Below, one piece after another: positions 54,925 to 64,000 of a stretch of 64,000 bases of DNA (positions are counted from its first letter, which is position 1; each line of letters starts with the position of its first letter). This DNA comes from Aquarana catesbeiana (taxonomy: Eukaryota > Chordata > Amphibia > Anura > Ranidae): assembly GCF_042186555.1 (NCBI RefSeq), contig NC_133328.1, positions 66,096,235-66,160,234 of the forward strand. Direction: 5' to 3'. A program made the position numbers and the translations under genes. The notes under the pieces are model-generated. The model did not search any database. It worked only from the letters and a program-made list of their open reading frames with translations, and was not told the DNA's origin.

Positions 54925-55066
54925 TGTGTGAACCCAGCATTAATCCTTTAGAAGCAAAATAAAGGGTTTTGCAAACCATACCATTAAGACATTTTACAGA
55001 ACATCACAAAAACAGTATGAAAGATCACATTATTTTGTTGCATTGTATGCACTATTCTTTATTTTT

Positions 55067-55335
55067 TTCCAAGTTCACTTTTTAAGTCCCCATCCCCATT
55101 GGGTGTCATTGGGTGTCACACTTATGCTCGTATTTTCATGCTTCATGTGTATGGCAGCCCTTTTTTTTTTGAGCTTTGAACTATATATATATATATATAT
55201 ATACCGTATACATATATATATTTTTTTCAAGTTCACTTTTAAAGTCCCCATTCTCATTGGGTGTCATTAGGTGTCACACTTATGCATACAGCTTTTTTTT
55301 TTTTTGCTTTGAACTTTTTTTTATATATATACATT
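55067..55335 (+). repeat. 158-bp offset tandem duplication with (TA)n
   Basis: AAGTTCACTTTTTAAGTCCC at 55071 recurs as AAGTTCACTTTTAAAGTCCC at 55229, each followed by ATTGGGTGTCATT(G/A)GGTGTCAC, a T-run, GCTTTGAACT and a TA/T tract. Two copies; the dinucleotide tract at 55181-55220 separates them. Confidence 0.88.
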
Positions 55336-55424
55336 CTTTATATAATTACAAGCAGGATAATAGACACATAATTACAATTTGAATGGCCCATTGGCATCAA
55401 GTTACATACAGTTAGGTACATATA

Positions 55425-57069
55425 CAGTCAGGTCCATAAATATTGGGACATCGACACAATTCTAATCTTTTTGGCTCTATACACCACCGCAATGGATTTG
55501 AAATGAAACAAACAAGATGTGCTTTAACTGCAGACTTTCAGCTTTAATTTGAGGGTATTTACATCCAAATCAGGTGAACAGTGTATGAATTACAACAGTT
55601 CGTAAATGTGCCTCCCACTTTTTAAGGGACCAAAAGTAATGGGACAGATTAACAATCATCCATCCATTTTCACTTTTTAATACTTGGTTGCAAATCCTTT
55701 GCAGTCAAAACAGCCTGAAGTCTGGAACGCATAGACATCACCAGACGCTGGGTTTCATCCCTGGTAATGCTCTGCCAGGCCTCTACTGCAATTGTCTTCA
55801 GTTCCTGCTTGTTCTTGGGGCATTTTCCCTTCAGTTTTGTCTTCAGCAAGTAAAATGCATGCTCAATCGGATTCAGGTCAGGTGATTGACTTGGCCATTG
55901 CATAACATTCCACTTCTTTCCCTTAAAAAACTCTTTGGTTGCTTTCGCAGTATGGTTCGGGTCATTGTCTATCTGCACTGATGCGCCGTCCAATGAGTTC
56001 TGAAGCATTTTGCTTAATATGAGCAGATAATATTGTCCAAAACACTACAGAATTCATCCTGCTGCTTTTGTCAGCAGTCACATCATCAAGAAATACAAGA
56101 GAACCAGTTCCATTGGCAACCATACATGCCCACGCCATGACACTACCACCACCATGCTTCACTGATGAGGTGGTATGCTTTGGATCATGAGCAGTTCCTT
56201 TCCTTCTCCATACTCTTCTCTTCCCATCACTCTGGTACAAGTTGATCTTGGTCTCATCTGTCCGTAGGATGTTGTTCCAGAACTGTGAAGGCTTTTTTAG
56301 ATGTTGTTTGGCAAACTCTAATCTGGCTTTCCTGTTCTTGAGGCTCACCAATGGTTTACATCTTGTGGTGAACCCTCTGAATTCACTCTGGGGAAGTCTT
56401 CTCCTGATTGTTGACTTTGACACACATACACCTATCTGCTGGAGAGTGTTCTTGATCTGGCCAACTGTTGTGAAGGGTGTTTTCTTCACCAGGGAAAGAA
56501 TTCTTCGGTCATCCACCACAGTTGTTTTCTGTAGTCTTCCACGTCTTCTGGTGTTGCTGAGCTCACCGGTGCGTTCTTTCTTTTTAAGGATGTTCCAAAC
56601 AGTTGATTTGGCCACACCTAATGTTTTTGCTATCTCTCTGATGAGTTTGTTTTGTTTTTTCAGCCTAATGATGGCTTGCTTCACTGATAGTGACAGCTCT
56701 TTGGATCTCATATTGAGAGTTGACAGCAACAGATTCCAAATACAAATAGCTCACTTGAAATGAACTCCGGACCTTTTATTTGCTCCTTGTAAATGGGATA
56801 ATGAGGCAATAACACACAACTGGCCATGGGACAGCTTAGCAGCCAATTGTCCCATTACTCTTGGTCCCTTAAAAAGTGGGAGGCACATATACAAACTGTT
56901 GTAATTCCTACACCGTTCAACTGATTTGGATGTAAATACCCTCAAATTAAAGCTGAAAGTCTGCAGTTAAAGCACATCTTGTTTGTTTCATTTCAAATCC
57001 ATTGTGGTGGTTTATAGAGCCAAAAAGATTACAATTGTGTCGATGTCCCAATATTTATGGACCTGACTG
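55425..57069 (-). mobile_element. Tc1-like transposon, best preserved, 1,645 bp
   Basis: Ends CAGTCAGGTCCATAAATATT and inverse, inverted repeats of about 225 bp, TA on both sides (55423-55424, 57070-57071). The transposase reads almost through. This family resembles Tc1 elements common in fishes and frogs (recalled, not searched). It is probably the youngest Tc1 insertion here. Confidence 0.95.
55670..56711 (-). pseudogene. Tc1 transposase, nearly intact
   Basis: ATG at 56711 (MRSKELSLSVKQAIIRLK). KSTVWNILKKKERTGEL is the first HTH, then TTVVDDRRILSLVKK and ARLEFAKQHLKKPSQFW, Asp 1 in ILRTDETKINLY (Trp before Thr is Arg here), and KHGGGSVMAWACM. One 2-bp deletion near 55992 shifts the frame. 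The second frame continues with Asp 2 (DNDPNHTA, Lys to Asn) and Glu (SPDLNPIEHAF). A further one-base loss near 55705 replaces the C-terminus by LQPSIKK. No premature stop interrupts the first 249 codons after the ATG. The product as it stands would lack the last two catalytic residues. Confidence 0.92.
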
Positions 57070-57071
57070 TA

Positions 57072-58713
57072 GGCCTCATACAGTTACATATGTCATCATA
57101 AGATACTGTAAGTGGTACAGTAGTGGAATCCACATTATGCATTTCAACATCCATGCTCTACGTATATGTGTGTTTCTTTGAGGGTCTGAGGGCACTGCTT
57201 ATCTGCTTTAAGCATAGTCTGGAGGTAACAAAACAATCTTTTGCTAAGGTAGCTTGGTCTACAGCATCCATCTGGTTGCTACAAGCGTTTTTTTTCACTG
57301 CACTTTTTTGCGCATTTGTACCTTCTGGGGTACACATAAATATGCCTTTTGCTTAGCACATTTGGGGTGTAATTAACAGTAAATGACACCACAAGGGCGA
57401 CGCATGTTTGTTGACTGTTTCCTGAACACGTGCAAAATCGTGGGATTTTATACGCATTCATATGCAGTAGCAGTGTGCACATAGGCTAACATTTCAGTCT
57501 ATTTCATGCAAAGCATGTTTTTGGACTTTGTGTTTTTTTTTTTTTTTTACTTTTGCATGAGGAAAAGAAGCCTACTTTTAAATGGTAAGTGGCAATTGTT
57601 TATAAAAATATAAAAATAAAAAAAACAAGTAAATTCAATGTATGCATCAAGTTTGTTCAGATGTTTCTGCATCAGTACATGTGGCATGAAAATCTTTCCT
57701 CCGTTACGGAAACATCGTAAAAAATGTTTTCTTTCCTCTCCCTCTCTCTATTTCTTTCTCTTTCTCAAATCTCATATGTTTGCAATTTAAAACTATGAAA
57801 TTATACCTTCTCACTCGAGTTCCCACAATGAAAGGGGCATGGCCATTGTAAGAGAAAAAAAAAAAAAAAAGAGAGATAATTGTACTGGAATTAAAGGACG
57901 CCAAACCCATCCTTGACAGGAAACCCGCAGAAGATGTGGTGTCCAATTGGGCAGCAGTGACCAAGCCAAACCGCAGAGACTCGATGCTTTAATCAGTCCC
58001 ATTGCTGTAAAGATCTGGGGAAGCGCAGTCAGCAGGAGCCTCTGCCAAGGCCTCAGCCTCAAGTCCAATCACCGAAGCCTAAACTCAGCTGAAAATTGTA
58101 CAGTGCACATGAGAGGTGGTAACATGTCTCCCTCTGTGGTAACATGCGGATATTATTATGCAGTCAGCGAGCGATAACAATAAACCCCTCTGTGGACCAT
58201 TACACGTCTTTCTGTTTACAGGAATGCTATTGAGTTCAGGCTGTAGTTGTACACTGTATTTATCCACATTTAGCTACTCGATTTCGCAGACACATGTCTC
58301 CATGCTGAGCATTCTGGGATTGTTTCTAATATAGCACAGCGTTCTGTTTAAAAGTGATTGAAGCTTTTTTTGTTTTACATTTTGAATGCCAGTTCTGGCA
58401 ATAAGGAAAGTCAAACAGTGAGCTGTAACAGTGTATGTGAAAGACCTGTATAATAATAATGTAAACCCAACATCTATTTTGCCGTACGTTTGGCAATGGC
58501 ATCATGCCTCAGTATATAGTTTTTTTTTTTTTTTTTTTAACCACCTTATGTCTGGCCATTGCAACTAAAAGGCACAGAGCCAAATGGAGCGTCTCTGCAC
58601 AATGTGATCACTGTTGTGTCCAATTACAGCGGTCACCAATGTAAACAATGTAGTGCTGTTTACATTGGTGACCCTCTACCCTTCCTCTCACAATGGAGGG
58701 GAAGGAGGAAGAT
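57072..58713. other. Low-repeat region, candidate conserved noncoding DNA
   Basis: 57940-58500 is repeat-free with balanced composition (CCGCAGAGACTCGATGC, AACATGCGGATATTATTATG, AGTCAGCGAGCGATAACAAT). GTGGTAACATG occurs twice (58115, 58137). A pyrimidine-rich tract CTTTCCTCTCCCTCTCTC is at 57732-57749. No gene recognised. Confidence 0.3.
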
Positions 58714-58915
58714 TTAAAAGGGTTGTAAAGGTTTGGATTTTTAAAAAATAAAAATAACAAACATATTTTACTTACCTGGTCTGTGCAAAGCTTTTGCAAA
58801 GAGCAGGCCCGATCCTCCTCCTTTGGGGTGCCCTGCCCGCACTCCTGGCTCCTCCCCTTCATCGGGTGCGGGGGCGCTCCCGAGTCCAGATGCTGCGTCC
58901 AATGACACAGACAGC

Positions 58916-59204
58916 AGGATATCCAACAAGAAAAACTCGCTGCTCCAGGTGAGATTAGATGCCTGATGATCTAGACAGGTGCCCGCCTCGGCTCGCCTCT
59001 GCATGCAGTCAAAATAGAAGAAATGGCCGCACTCCGTACTGGATCAAAATTCTTATTTATTCAGAACATCCCAAGTGTTGACAAAAGACAGAAAGCTGGT
59101 AGATGCATTTCGCACACTCCAAGTGCGCTTAATCATTACCTTGGGATGTTCTGAATAAATAAGAATTTTGATCCAGCACGGAGTGCATCTATTTCTTCTA
59201 TTAT
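58916..59204 (-). mobile_element. 289-bp hammerhead-bearing insert, 11-bp TSD
   Basis: Flanked by ACACAGACAGC at 58905-58915 and 59205-59215. The surrounding MITE is continuous once the insert and one duplicate are removed. It contains inverted arms 59013-59075 and 59140-59202 (about 63 bp) around a hammerhead motif on the minus strand. Downstream on that strand are AATAAATAAG and GCGGCCATTTCTTC, comparable to the tail after the 18.5-kb motif. Variable-length duplication, inverted arms and the ribozyme point to a Penelope-like retroelement end. Confidence 0.72.
59098..59140 (-). ncRNA. Hammerhead-like motif with perfect stem II
   Basis: On the minus strand: stem I GGTA/TACC, box 1 ATGATTA (two essential positions changed, C3 and G8), stem II GCGCACT-TGG-AGTGTGC (7 bp including one G-U), GAAA then T, GC loop, AUC triplet (59104-59102). 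Stem III AT/AT replaces AC/GT of other copies, a compensatory change. Probably inactive because of box 1, but the fold is clear. Confidence 0.62.
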
Positions 59205-59400
59205 ACACAGACAGCGGGACTCGGCCCCCCCCGTGCCCCGCTCCCGTGTCACTGGATTTGATTGACAGCAGCGGGAGCCATTGGCTCCTGCTGCTATCAA
59301 TCTGTCCAATGAGATGAGAGCCAGCAGCTGGGGCCACTGGACTCGTGCACAACACTGGATTGGATGGGCTCAGGTAAGAAAAAAAGGAGGGTCTGGGGGA

Positions 59401-60416
59401 GAGCATACTGAGTTCCCAGCATAGCTAAAAAACTGACCACATGCTCTTCCTGCTTAATAGAAAGTGAGGAGACTAGTAGGAACACCAGGGATTTCACATG
59501 AAGGAAGCAACATAAAGAGAACAGGATACATTCTCATACAAGTACAGCAGGCACATCTCATGAATATGAAGTGTTAGCGTAACAACAAACTCTTTAACCC
59601 TTTTGCCGCCAGAGCTGTTTTTGCATTTTTTGCACACATGTTTAAAACTCATTTAGAGCCTAAAGATTACCTAAAACCCCCAAAATATTACATATTTTCT
59701 GAAGCAGACACCCTGCAGTGTTGATGTTTTTTTTTTTCCGCGTAATATTAGTGCAGTGGTTAATCAGAGCAAAAGTTCAGTAAAAACTACACTAAAGTTA
59801 TTTTTATGGCACACCAAAAAAAATAAAAATAAATAAAAGATGAGGTTGTGCCAAGCAAATAGATAGATACCCAACATGCCAAGCCATTTCAGGGGAAGGA
59901 ATGCAAATGTACTATGGGTGCTTGGAAGCAATCGGCAAACCACTTCCATCTGACAGACAACAGTGGGCTTGTCAGATTTATACACTTTCCTGACTGACTG
60001 AAGATAGAAGTGCGTGTAACCCTCAACAGCAAAAGTGCCACCGACCACCAATGTTGTGAATTGTTTTTGGGGTTTTCAAGTGTGTTGATCTCAAAATATC
60101 TCAACACTGAAAACAGCTTGGACGGGAAGAGGGTTTTACATGCCAATCCTGACGTGACTATGCTAAAAATTTTTGTGAATCCATTGCAAACTTTAGAACC
60201 TGAAGATCCTGACAGTAACAGCACTATACATATATGTGGGAACCCATGCGGGGTTCCAGGGATATGGACTTATGCCACTGCTTAATGGACTAATTGACTA
60301 AAAGGACATTTATACCTTTTCTAGGTATGACTACCTCGAGGGGCAAATAGGGGCACCAGAAGAACAACCAAGGGACATTTAGAAGATTGTGTACAGGAAT
60401 GTGTATTTAAAGTGAC
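59401..60416. other. No recognisable feature
   Basis: No gene, inverted ends or arrays found. A/T homopolymer runs near 59730 and 59815. Confidence 0.35.
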
Positions 60417-60908
60417 ACTAAAGGTTCAAAATTTTTTTTTTTTAAATAACAAACATGTCATGCTCACCTCCACTGAGCAGCTCGTTTTGCACAGAGTGAC
60501 CCCGATCCTCATCTTCTGGGGTCCTTCGGCGGCTGTCTCGGCTCCTCCTCGCTTCTGATAACCCCCTCTGGGAAGTGCTCTCCCAAGGGGGTTACCTTGC
60601 GGGAGCGCTCTCGAGTCCTGTATAGCCGTCGACTAAGGGACTCGGCCCCACCCCCGGCCCTTGCGTCATTGGAGTTGATTGACAGCAGCGCGAGCCAATG
60701 GCTGTGCTGCTATCAATCTATTTAATGAAGAGCAGAGAAGAGCCGAGAAGACCGAGCAAAGGAAGAGCGCATTCGCGACGCAGGACTTTCCAGGGCTCAG
60801 GTAAGTAAAACGGGGGGGCTGGGGGGCCAGTGATCGTAAGATGTTTTTTCACCTTAATGCATAGGATGCATTATGGTGAAAAAACATAAACCTTTACAAC
60901 CCCTTTAA
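60417..60908. mobile_element. TTAAAGTGACACTAAAGG MITE, complete
   Basis: Left end TTAAAGTGACACTAAAGG, right end CCTTTACAACCCCTTTAA, TTAA at both extremes. The interior includes AACCCCCTCTGGGAAGTGC/GCTCTCCCAAGGGGGTTA and ACCTTAATGCATAGGATGCA hairpins. A complete relative of 11624 and 20887. Confidence 0.82.
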
Positions 60909-61044
60909 GACATCTTTTATTGAACTTTCATTTGTTACTTTTAACAACCTCAGTAAAGAATGTTTATTGTTATTTAAGTTGGCCTGGTCTGAAGTTACCT
61001 GAGGACAACCTTAAAGGGGTGCATGCATGGGATCACAAGAAGCA

Positions 61045-61258
61045 CATGAACTTTAATGGCCTCCCAGTCTTAGTCTGTAGTTCAGCTATAACAGCTTCAA
61101 CTCTTCCATCCCCAAACTGTTATCACAAACCTGGGAGCATGAAATTGTCCAAAATGTCTTGGTATGCTGACTCCTTAAGAGTTGCCTTCACTGGAACTAA
61201 GGGGCCAAGCCCAACCCCTGAAAAACAACCCCACACCATAACCCCCCCCTCCACCAAA
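61045..61258 (-). pseudogene. Tc1 remnant, minus orientation, internally deleted
   Basis: Read on the minus strand: GGGGGTTATGGTGTGGGGTT (GGGG-V-W-G block near 61240), GGAACTAAGGGGCC complement, CAAGACATTTTGGACAATTT, then a jump to the 3' end (AGACTAAGACTGGG, GGCCATTAAAGTTCATG at 61045). The catalytic third is deleted. It abuts, head to head, the plus-oriented copy starting at 61259. Its 3' end preserves the uninterrupted sequence at the site where a MITE sits in the other copy. Confidence 0.75.
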
Positions 61259-62075
61259 TGATTTGGACCAGTGCGCAAAGCAAGGTCCATAAAGACATGG
61301 ATGAGCGAGTTTGGGGTGGAGGAACTTGAATGGCCTGCACAGAGTCCTGACCTTTACTCGATAGAACACTTTGGAATAAGTTAGAGCAGAAACTGCGAGC
61401 CAGGCCTTCTCATCCAACATCAGTGCTTACAAATGCGCTTCTGGAAGAATGGTCAAACATTCCCATAGACACAATCCTAAACCTTATGGACAGCCTTCCC
61501 TGAAGAGATAAAGCTGTTATAGCTGCAAAGGGTGGACCAACTCAATATTGAACCCTACGGACATATGCCCTGTACACACGGTCGGACATTGATTGGACAT
61601 TCCGACAACAAAATCCATGGATTTTTTCCGACAGATGTTGGCTCAAACTTGTCTTGCATACACACGGTCACACAAAGTTGTCGGAAAATCCGATCGTTCT
61701 AAACGCGGTGCCGTAAGACACATACGCCGGGACTATAATAAACGGGGCAGTAGCCAATAGCTTTCATCTCTTCATTTATTCTGAGCATGCGTGGCACTTT
61801 GTGCGTCGGATTTGTGTACACACGATCGGAATTTCCCACAACGGATTTTGTTGTCGGAAAATTTTATAGCCTGCTCTCAAACTTTGTGTGTCGGAAATTC
61901 CAATGGAAAATGTGTGATGGAGCCCACACACAGTCGAAATTTCCGACAACAAGGTCCTATCACACATTTTCCGTTGGAAAATCCTACCGTGCGTACAGGG
62001 AATAAGACTGGGATGCCATTAAAGTTCATGTGCGTGTAAAGGCAGGTGTCACAATACTATTGGTAATATAATGTC
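61259..62075 (+). pseudogene. Tc1 remnant, plus orientation, split by MITE
   Basis: From GACCAGTGCGCAAAGCAAGG. The frame from 61310 reads EFGVEELEWPAQSPDLYSIEHFG, so the third catalytic Glu is kept (family SPDLNPIEHLW) but Asn-Pro has become Tyr-Ser. Stops follow. The 3' untranslated part GACAGCCTTCCCTGAAGAG and CAACTCAATATTGAACCC runs to 61562, is broken by the MITE 61566-62001, and resumes AAGACTGGGATGCCATTAAA to about 62075. It is the same family as the donor of the left segment at 19812-19970. Confidence 0.82.
61566..62001. mobile_element. MITE with TGCCCTGTACACACGG ends in a Tc1
   Basis: TGCCCTGTACACACGGTCGG at the left and CCGTGCGTACAGGGA at the right are inverted ends, with ATA on both sides (61563-61565, 62002-62004). 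The interior is rich in GTCGGAAA/TTTCCGAC. The flanking Tc1 sequence is continuous across it. Confidence 0.85.
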
Positions 62076-62193
62076 ACACTTGGAAATAGATTACAAGCCT
62101 CCATCATCTCTGGAAGAACTGGTGACAGCATCAGCCTTTCCTACCCTCAGTCACAGCAGGTTGTGTAATATAAAATGTACAGGTCCACTTTAA

Positions 62194-62611
62194 GGCCCCT
62201 TTCACACTGGGGCGTTGGTGGCGTCAGCGGTAAAGCGCCGCTATTTTTAGTGGCACTTTACCGTCGTATTTGCGGGGATATGCGCTTTTAACCCCCGCTA
62301 TCGGCTGCAAAAGGGTTAAAACCACCCGCAAAGCGCTGCTGCAACAGCACTTTGCCGGCGGTATAGCCGCACTGCCCCATTGATTTTAAATGGGCAGGAG
62401 CGGTGGAGGAGCGGTATACACTCCGCTCCTTCACCGCTCCAAAGATGCTGCTAGCAGGACTTTTTTTTACCATCCTGCCAGTGCACCGCTCCAGTGTAAA
62501 AGCCCTCGGGGATTTCACACTGAAGAGACAGGAACGGCTCTTTCAGGGCGCTTTGCAGGCGCTATTTTTAGCGATGTAGCGCCTGCAAAGCGCCCCAGTG
62601 TGAAAGGGGTC
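62194..62611. mobile_element. MITE with GGCCCCTTTCACACTGGGGC ends, TAA TSD
   Basis: GGCCCCTTTCACACTGGGGC is mirrored by GCCCCAGTGTGAAAGGGGTC, flanked by TAA (62191-62193, 62612-62614). The interior holds GCGCTATTTTTAG and AAGCGC words and many mirrored segments. A truncated relative is at 36670. Confidence 0.88.
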
Positions 62612-62614
62612 TAA

Positions 62615-63389
62615 TGGTCTCCATGATCCGAATCCTCCTGAATCCCAAGTAATTTAACCCCCTCCAGCAGGAGATCTCAGTTCCAGGCTATCACTTCACT
62701 GTGAAAACTAATTTAAAGTACGTGTTTACATTTCCAAAGGTTAATGAGCCTTTAAATAATATAACAAAAGCAACAATCACTTCCAGAATGTAGAAATTAA
62801 AACCAAGTGTGTGTATCTTTGTTAGATGGGGCATTAACACCAGAAGCTCCAGACAAGAACTTTTGGAAAGGATTTAGGATGTTTTTAAATATTTAAATTT
62901 ATGCGGCCAGCATTTAACCAGAGAAATGTCTGTTTAATAAACGAAGTGGTCTATGATTTGACAAAGTGAAAGAATAAAAACATTTTAAAGCGTTTGGCAC
63001 AGATAATCAGTTTCCTTTGTTTTTACAGTCTGGATTTTTATTTCAGTCTACTGTATGCCTGGGATCCTTTATATGTATTTGTATTCGCAGTGCAGGTACA
63101 AATGCACACACTCCAAAGAAACTACCTAGGTAGGAGTTTATTCACAAGTCATGGGGGCAACGCAGTCATTTTTAACCTCTTGGCGCACATAGCACTGAAG
63201 AAAAAAGGGTGGGCTTTAACACTCATACGGGGTACATATGTATCCATGGGCAACCAAGGTCTCTGTGCTGAGAGCGTGCTCACTGTGTGCTCCCACAGTG
63301 GCGGGACAAGGTTACCTAGAGCCCAGGGCAAACATGCCAGACTGTGCCCCCCCAAGATGAAGATGTATGAGCATTATGTGTCAGCACAA
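62615..63389. other. Low-repeat region, candidate conserved noncoding DNA
   Basis: 62640-63070 has no repeat signature and moderately AT-rich, balanced sequence (CAGGCTATCACTTCACTG, TTTATGCGGCCAGCATTTAA). Downstream to 63389 the composition becomes C-rich. No gene. Confidence 0.3.
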
Positions 63390-63800
63390 ATCCCCCGCCC
63401 CCCCAAAAAATAGGGCACTAATGTGCATGATTACTTCCCAGACATAAATTCCCCCTAATCCCAGCCCCCCTGCTGAAATCCCCCTTCCCAGTACAAATCT
63501 TTGACCCCCTGCATAAATGCCCCTCCCCCAAAAAAAACACCCTTCCTAGCACAAAACCTCCACCCCCTCCTAGTACAAACACCTCCCATTAATCTCTACT
63601 AGCACAAACCCCACCCCCCCCCAAAAAAAAACAATTCTCCCCCTAGCACACATTCCTTCTCCCCTTTACCATATCACCTCTTCTAGCACAAACCCCCTAA
63701 ATCCCCTCCTAATACAAGTTCCCCTTCTAGGACAATTATTTTCCCTTACCGCCCCCCAAATTCCTCCTCTCAACACAAACTCCCTTCCCGTCAATATCCT
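63390..63800 (+). repeat. C-rich degenerate repeat with (A)GCACAAA
   Basis: CCCCC runs alternate with (T)AGCACAAA, AGTACAAA or ATACAAG about every 25-35 bp. Comparable in style to 34985-35525. 63801-64000 shows only GTGACCAAGT/CTGTGGCTGTC-type short inversions and no gene. Confidence 0.7.
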
Positions 63801-64000
63801 TGGGGTGCCCCCCCCACCTCTCATGATACCACCGTGCCCAGAGCAGCTGCAACTCCTGCCCACCCCTTGTCCTTGCCCTGCTCCCAGCACAGTGACCAAG
63901 TCTCTAGTGGACCGGCTTCCAATCATGTGACCACTGTGACAGACAGCCACAGTGGTCAAGTGATCGTGTTCCCCTGGGCATAAAGATCTTATTAAAACCG

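Larger units (their letters stand above)
53046..54939. mobile_element. MITE (GGCCTGGTTCACAC) split by a Tc1
   Basis: Left end GGCCTGGTTCACAC at 53046, right end GTGTGAACCCAGCA ending 54939, flanked by TTA on both sides (53043-53045, 54940-54942). The Tc1 at 53297-54924 sits 15 bp from its right end. Without the Tc1 the MITE is about 265 bp, like the copy at 35951. Confidence 0.9.
58714..59400. mobile_element. TTAAAGnGnTTGTAAAGG-type MITE, interrupted
   Basis: Left end TTAAAAGGGTTGTAAAGG (TTAA 58714-58717), then AACAAACATATTTTACTTAC and GTGCAAAGCTTTTGCA, as in 60417. It is interrupted at 58905-59215 and resumes GGGACTCGGCCCC, GATTGACAGCAGCGGGAGCC. The right end is decayed near 59400. Confidence 0.78.

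Noticed and set aside
56242..56763. 173-codon plus-strand frame
   Set aside because: Antisense of the Tc1 transposase at 55670-56711.
1..64000. Host genes, tRNA, rRNA or snRNA genes
   Set aside because: I looked for domain motifs, cloverleaf boxes and conserved RNA words by eye and found none that held up; divergent or single small exons could be missed.

Overview
This window looks like gene-poor chromosomal DNA from an amphibian, most likely a ranid frog. That rests on two points. There is no convincing host protein-coding gene, and the repeats are of types I associate with frog genomes: TTAA-flanked elements ending TTAACCACTTGCCGACC, CR1 LINEs, and several Tc1-like families whose ends resemble known frog and fish transposons. 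The species is inferred from memory of these repeats and was not tested. Nearly all long open frames are decayed transposases, LINE fragments, or frames kept open by tandem repeats.

Layout. 1-6.1 kb: TTAA MITEs, a 1,605-bp Tc1-like element (3301-4905), and beside it a Penelope-like LTR fragment with a TATA box and a hammerhead-like motif. 6.1-17 kb: MITEs, including two that abut on one TTAA (10352), a hAT-like element with an 8-bp target duplication, and a 1.15-kb element at 15.5-16.7 kb. 17.35-18.33 kb: an 18-bp minisatellite, followed by a near-perfect 166-bp-arm palindrome containing a hammerhead-like motif. 19-22.5 kb: a chimeric Tc1 remnant, another Tc1 N-terminal remnant and microsatellites. 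22.7-32.8 kb: mostly low-repeat sequence with scattered MITEs. 32.8-34 kb: a 28-bp degenerate minisatellite. 35-41.4 kb: MITEs, a Tc1 fragment and an internally deleted Tc1 with intact ends. 42-45 kb: a hammerhead-bearing fragment, a probable solo LTR, and a tandem duplication of about 680 bp carrying two more hammerhead motifs. 45.5-48.5 kb: a CR1-type LINE on the minus strand with recognisable ORF1 esterase, endonuclease and reverse transcriptase. 53-57.1 kb: a Tc1 nested in a MITE, then the best-preserved Tc1 (55425-57069). 58.7-59.4 kb: a MITE split by a 289-bp hammerhead-bearing insert with an 11-bp target duplication. 60.4-62.6 kb: head-to-head Tc1 remnants, one interrupted by a MITE. 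The window ends in C-rich low-complexity DNA.

Most interesting signal. At least seven sites match the hammerhead ribozyme plan (box CTGAnGA, stem II, GAAA, a very short stem III, NUH). The stem III bases co-vary between copies. Several sites lie upstream of AATAAA and a shared tail, and one lies about 30 nt downstream of a TATA box. This fits the hammerhead ribozymes known from Penelope-like retroelements. Two of the copies sit in palindromes, and one has a clear target-site duplication.

How the parts relate. There is no operon or pathway here. The window is a record of successive insertions, and nesting gives a relative order: CR1 before its MITE (46145), MITE before Tc1 (53297), MITE before the hammerhead insert (58916), and Tc1 before its MITE (61566). 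Several low-repeat stretches of balanced composition are candidates for conserved noncoding DNA but carry no direct evidence.
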